A DNA stretch of 64,000 nt, from NCBI RefSeq assembly GCF_025252405.1, contig NZ_CP104307.1:1922001-1986000 (forward strand). Reading direction: 5' to 3'. Made by a program: the position numbers and the translations under genes. Each line of letters opens with the position of its first letter. The first letter of the stretch is position 1. The notes below the pieces were generated by a model, which saw nothing but the letters and a program-made list of their open reading frames with translations, was not told the DNA's origin and did no database searches. Shown one piece after another: positions 63,544-64,000 of this stretch. Source of the DNA: Flavobacterium sp. TR2. GTDB lineage: Bacteria; Bacteroidota; Bacteroidia; Flavobacteriales; Flavobacteriaceae.

Positions 63544-64000
63544 CTACCATTTTGCCAATGATGCATTAAAAATGTCCTGCGTGATTCTTTCAAAAATAAC
63601 TCTGATCGCTTCATTTAAAACAGATCCTGTTGGCAAATCTCTTCCAGGGAAATCATAATAGAATTCAAAAGACTTTTCAAAATCATCTGTTTCTTTCTTT
63701 TTATTCATAAAACGGACATTAACACGAATCGATAAACGGTTTTGAGCCGCCTGCTGGTCCGCGGTTGCTGTCATTGGAGTGATTCGGTAATCTGTAATTT
63801 CACCTTCATAAACCAAATCGCCGCCGTTGCTAACCAAGTTTAAATTGGTTTGATTCATAATTAAATCCTGTAAAGCCAAGGTGAAAGTTCTATCGATCCC
63901 AGGCTCAATTAAATCGGCATTATTCTGAAAGAAGTTGACTTGAAATGTTTTGGCGTCAATTTTTCCAGTCCCAGTAAAGTTATAAACAGAGCAGCCGCTT
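63544..64000 (-). CDS. lptE: LPS-assembly lipoprotein LptE, 5' end cut by window
   Basis: Open to the window edge. Reading on the minus strand, the start region contains SGCS with Cys at 63991-63993, a lipobox, then VYNFTGTGKIDAKTFQVNFF. The rest matches Bacteroidota LptE: NADLIEPGIDRTF, LVYEGEITDYRITPM, ENNRLSIRV-like NRLSIRVNVRF, FYYDFPGRDLPTGSVLN. It plugs the LptD barrel that inserts LPS in the outer membrane. The signal peptide lies beyond base 64000. Confidence 0.88.
   Translation of the reverse strand, partial: SGCSVYNFTGTGKIDAKTFQVNFFQNNADLIEPGIDRTFTLALQDLIMNQTNLNLVSNGGDLVYEGEITDYRITPMTATADQQAAQNRLSIRVNVRFMNKKKETDDFEKSFEFYYDFPGRDLPTGSVLNEAIRVIFERITQDIFNASLAKW

Overview
The window is chromosomal DNA of a flavobacterium (Bacteroidota, Flavobacteriia, most likely Flavobacterium itself). 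Evidence: low GC, promoters with a TAnnTTTG -7 box and almost no Shine-Dalgarno sequences, gliding genes gldB and gldC, a TTG-started mraZ heading a complete division and cell-wall cluster, a very long FtsZ, and REP-like palindromes typical of the group.

Layout. 1-190 is the tail of an IS3-family insertion sequence. 276-12380 is core genome: a lipoprotein, a polyprenyl diphosphate synthase, an ECF sigma factor with a probable membrane anti-sigma factor and an outer-membrane barrel-like protein, DnaG, a NarL-type regulator, NadE, GldB-GldC, a membrane protein, the GTPase EngB and an alpha/beta hydrolase. 12657-28830 is the dcw cluster in one direction: mraZ-rsmH-ftsL-ftsI-murE-mraY-murD-ftsW-murG-murC-ftsQ-ftsA-ftsZ, with a five-repeat MraZ operator in front and a terminator behind. 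A GatB/YqeY protein and tRNA-Arg(TCG) follow.

About 29585-47663 is an 18.08-kb mobilizable element inserted at the 3' end of the tRNA. It carries a large serine recombinase at the tRNA end, a small overlapping partner, a HEPN/nucleotidyltransferase-like operon that is partly frameshifted, an XRE regulator, a probable oriT, a MobC-like protein and a relaxase. Its cargo is AT-rich and mostly unrecognised. Both ends share GGTCAC, and joining them rebuilds a near-perfect 28-bp dyad as attP. The cargo holds the best candidates for undescribed systems: a two-gene unit of a large helical protein and a PD-(D/E)XK nuclease (38143-41755); a proteasome-like Ntn-hydrolase next to a YbjQ-zinc-ribbon protein (43849-45855); a stand-alone HEPN protein with an R-x4-H motif; and several membrane proteins. 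A decayed second copy of the relaxase 3' end at 43655-43790 suggests that the element is a composite.

47741-64000 returns to core or lightly accessory chromosome: an acetyltransferase, small membrane and lipoproteins, Mpo1-like, DUF2199 and DUF3754 proteins, a tandem 239-bp repeat with REP-type palindromes, a LytS/LytTR two-component pair with a direct-repeat operator, a SulP transporter, a nucleotide pyrophosphatase/phosphodiesterase, groES-groEL, secG, a repeat-rich TPR-like protein and the start of lptE, which is cut by the window end. No rRNA and no CRISPR array were seen. Family assignments come from reading motifs by eye; no database search was run.
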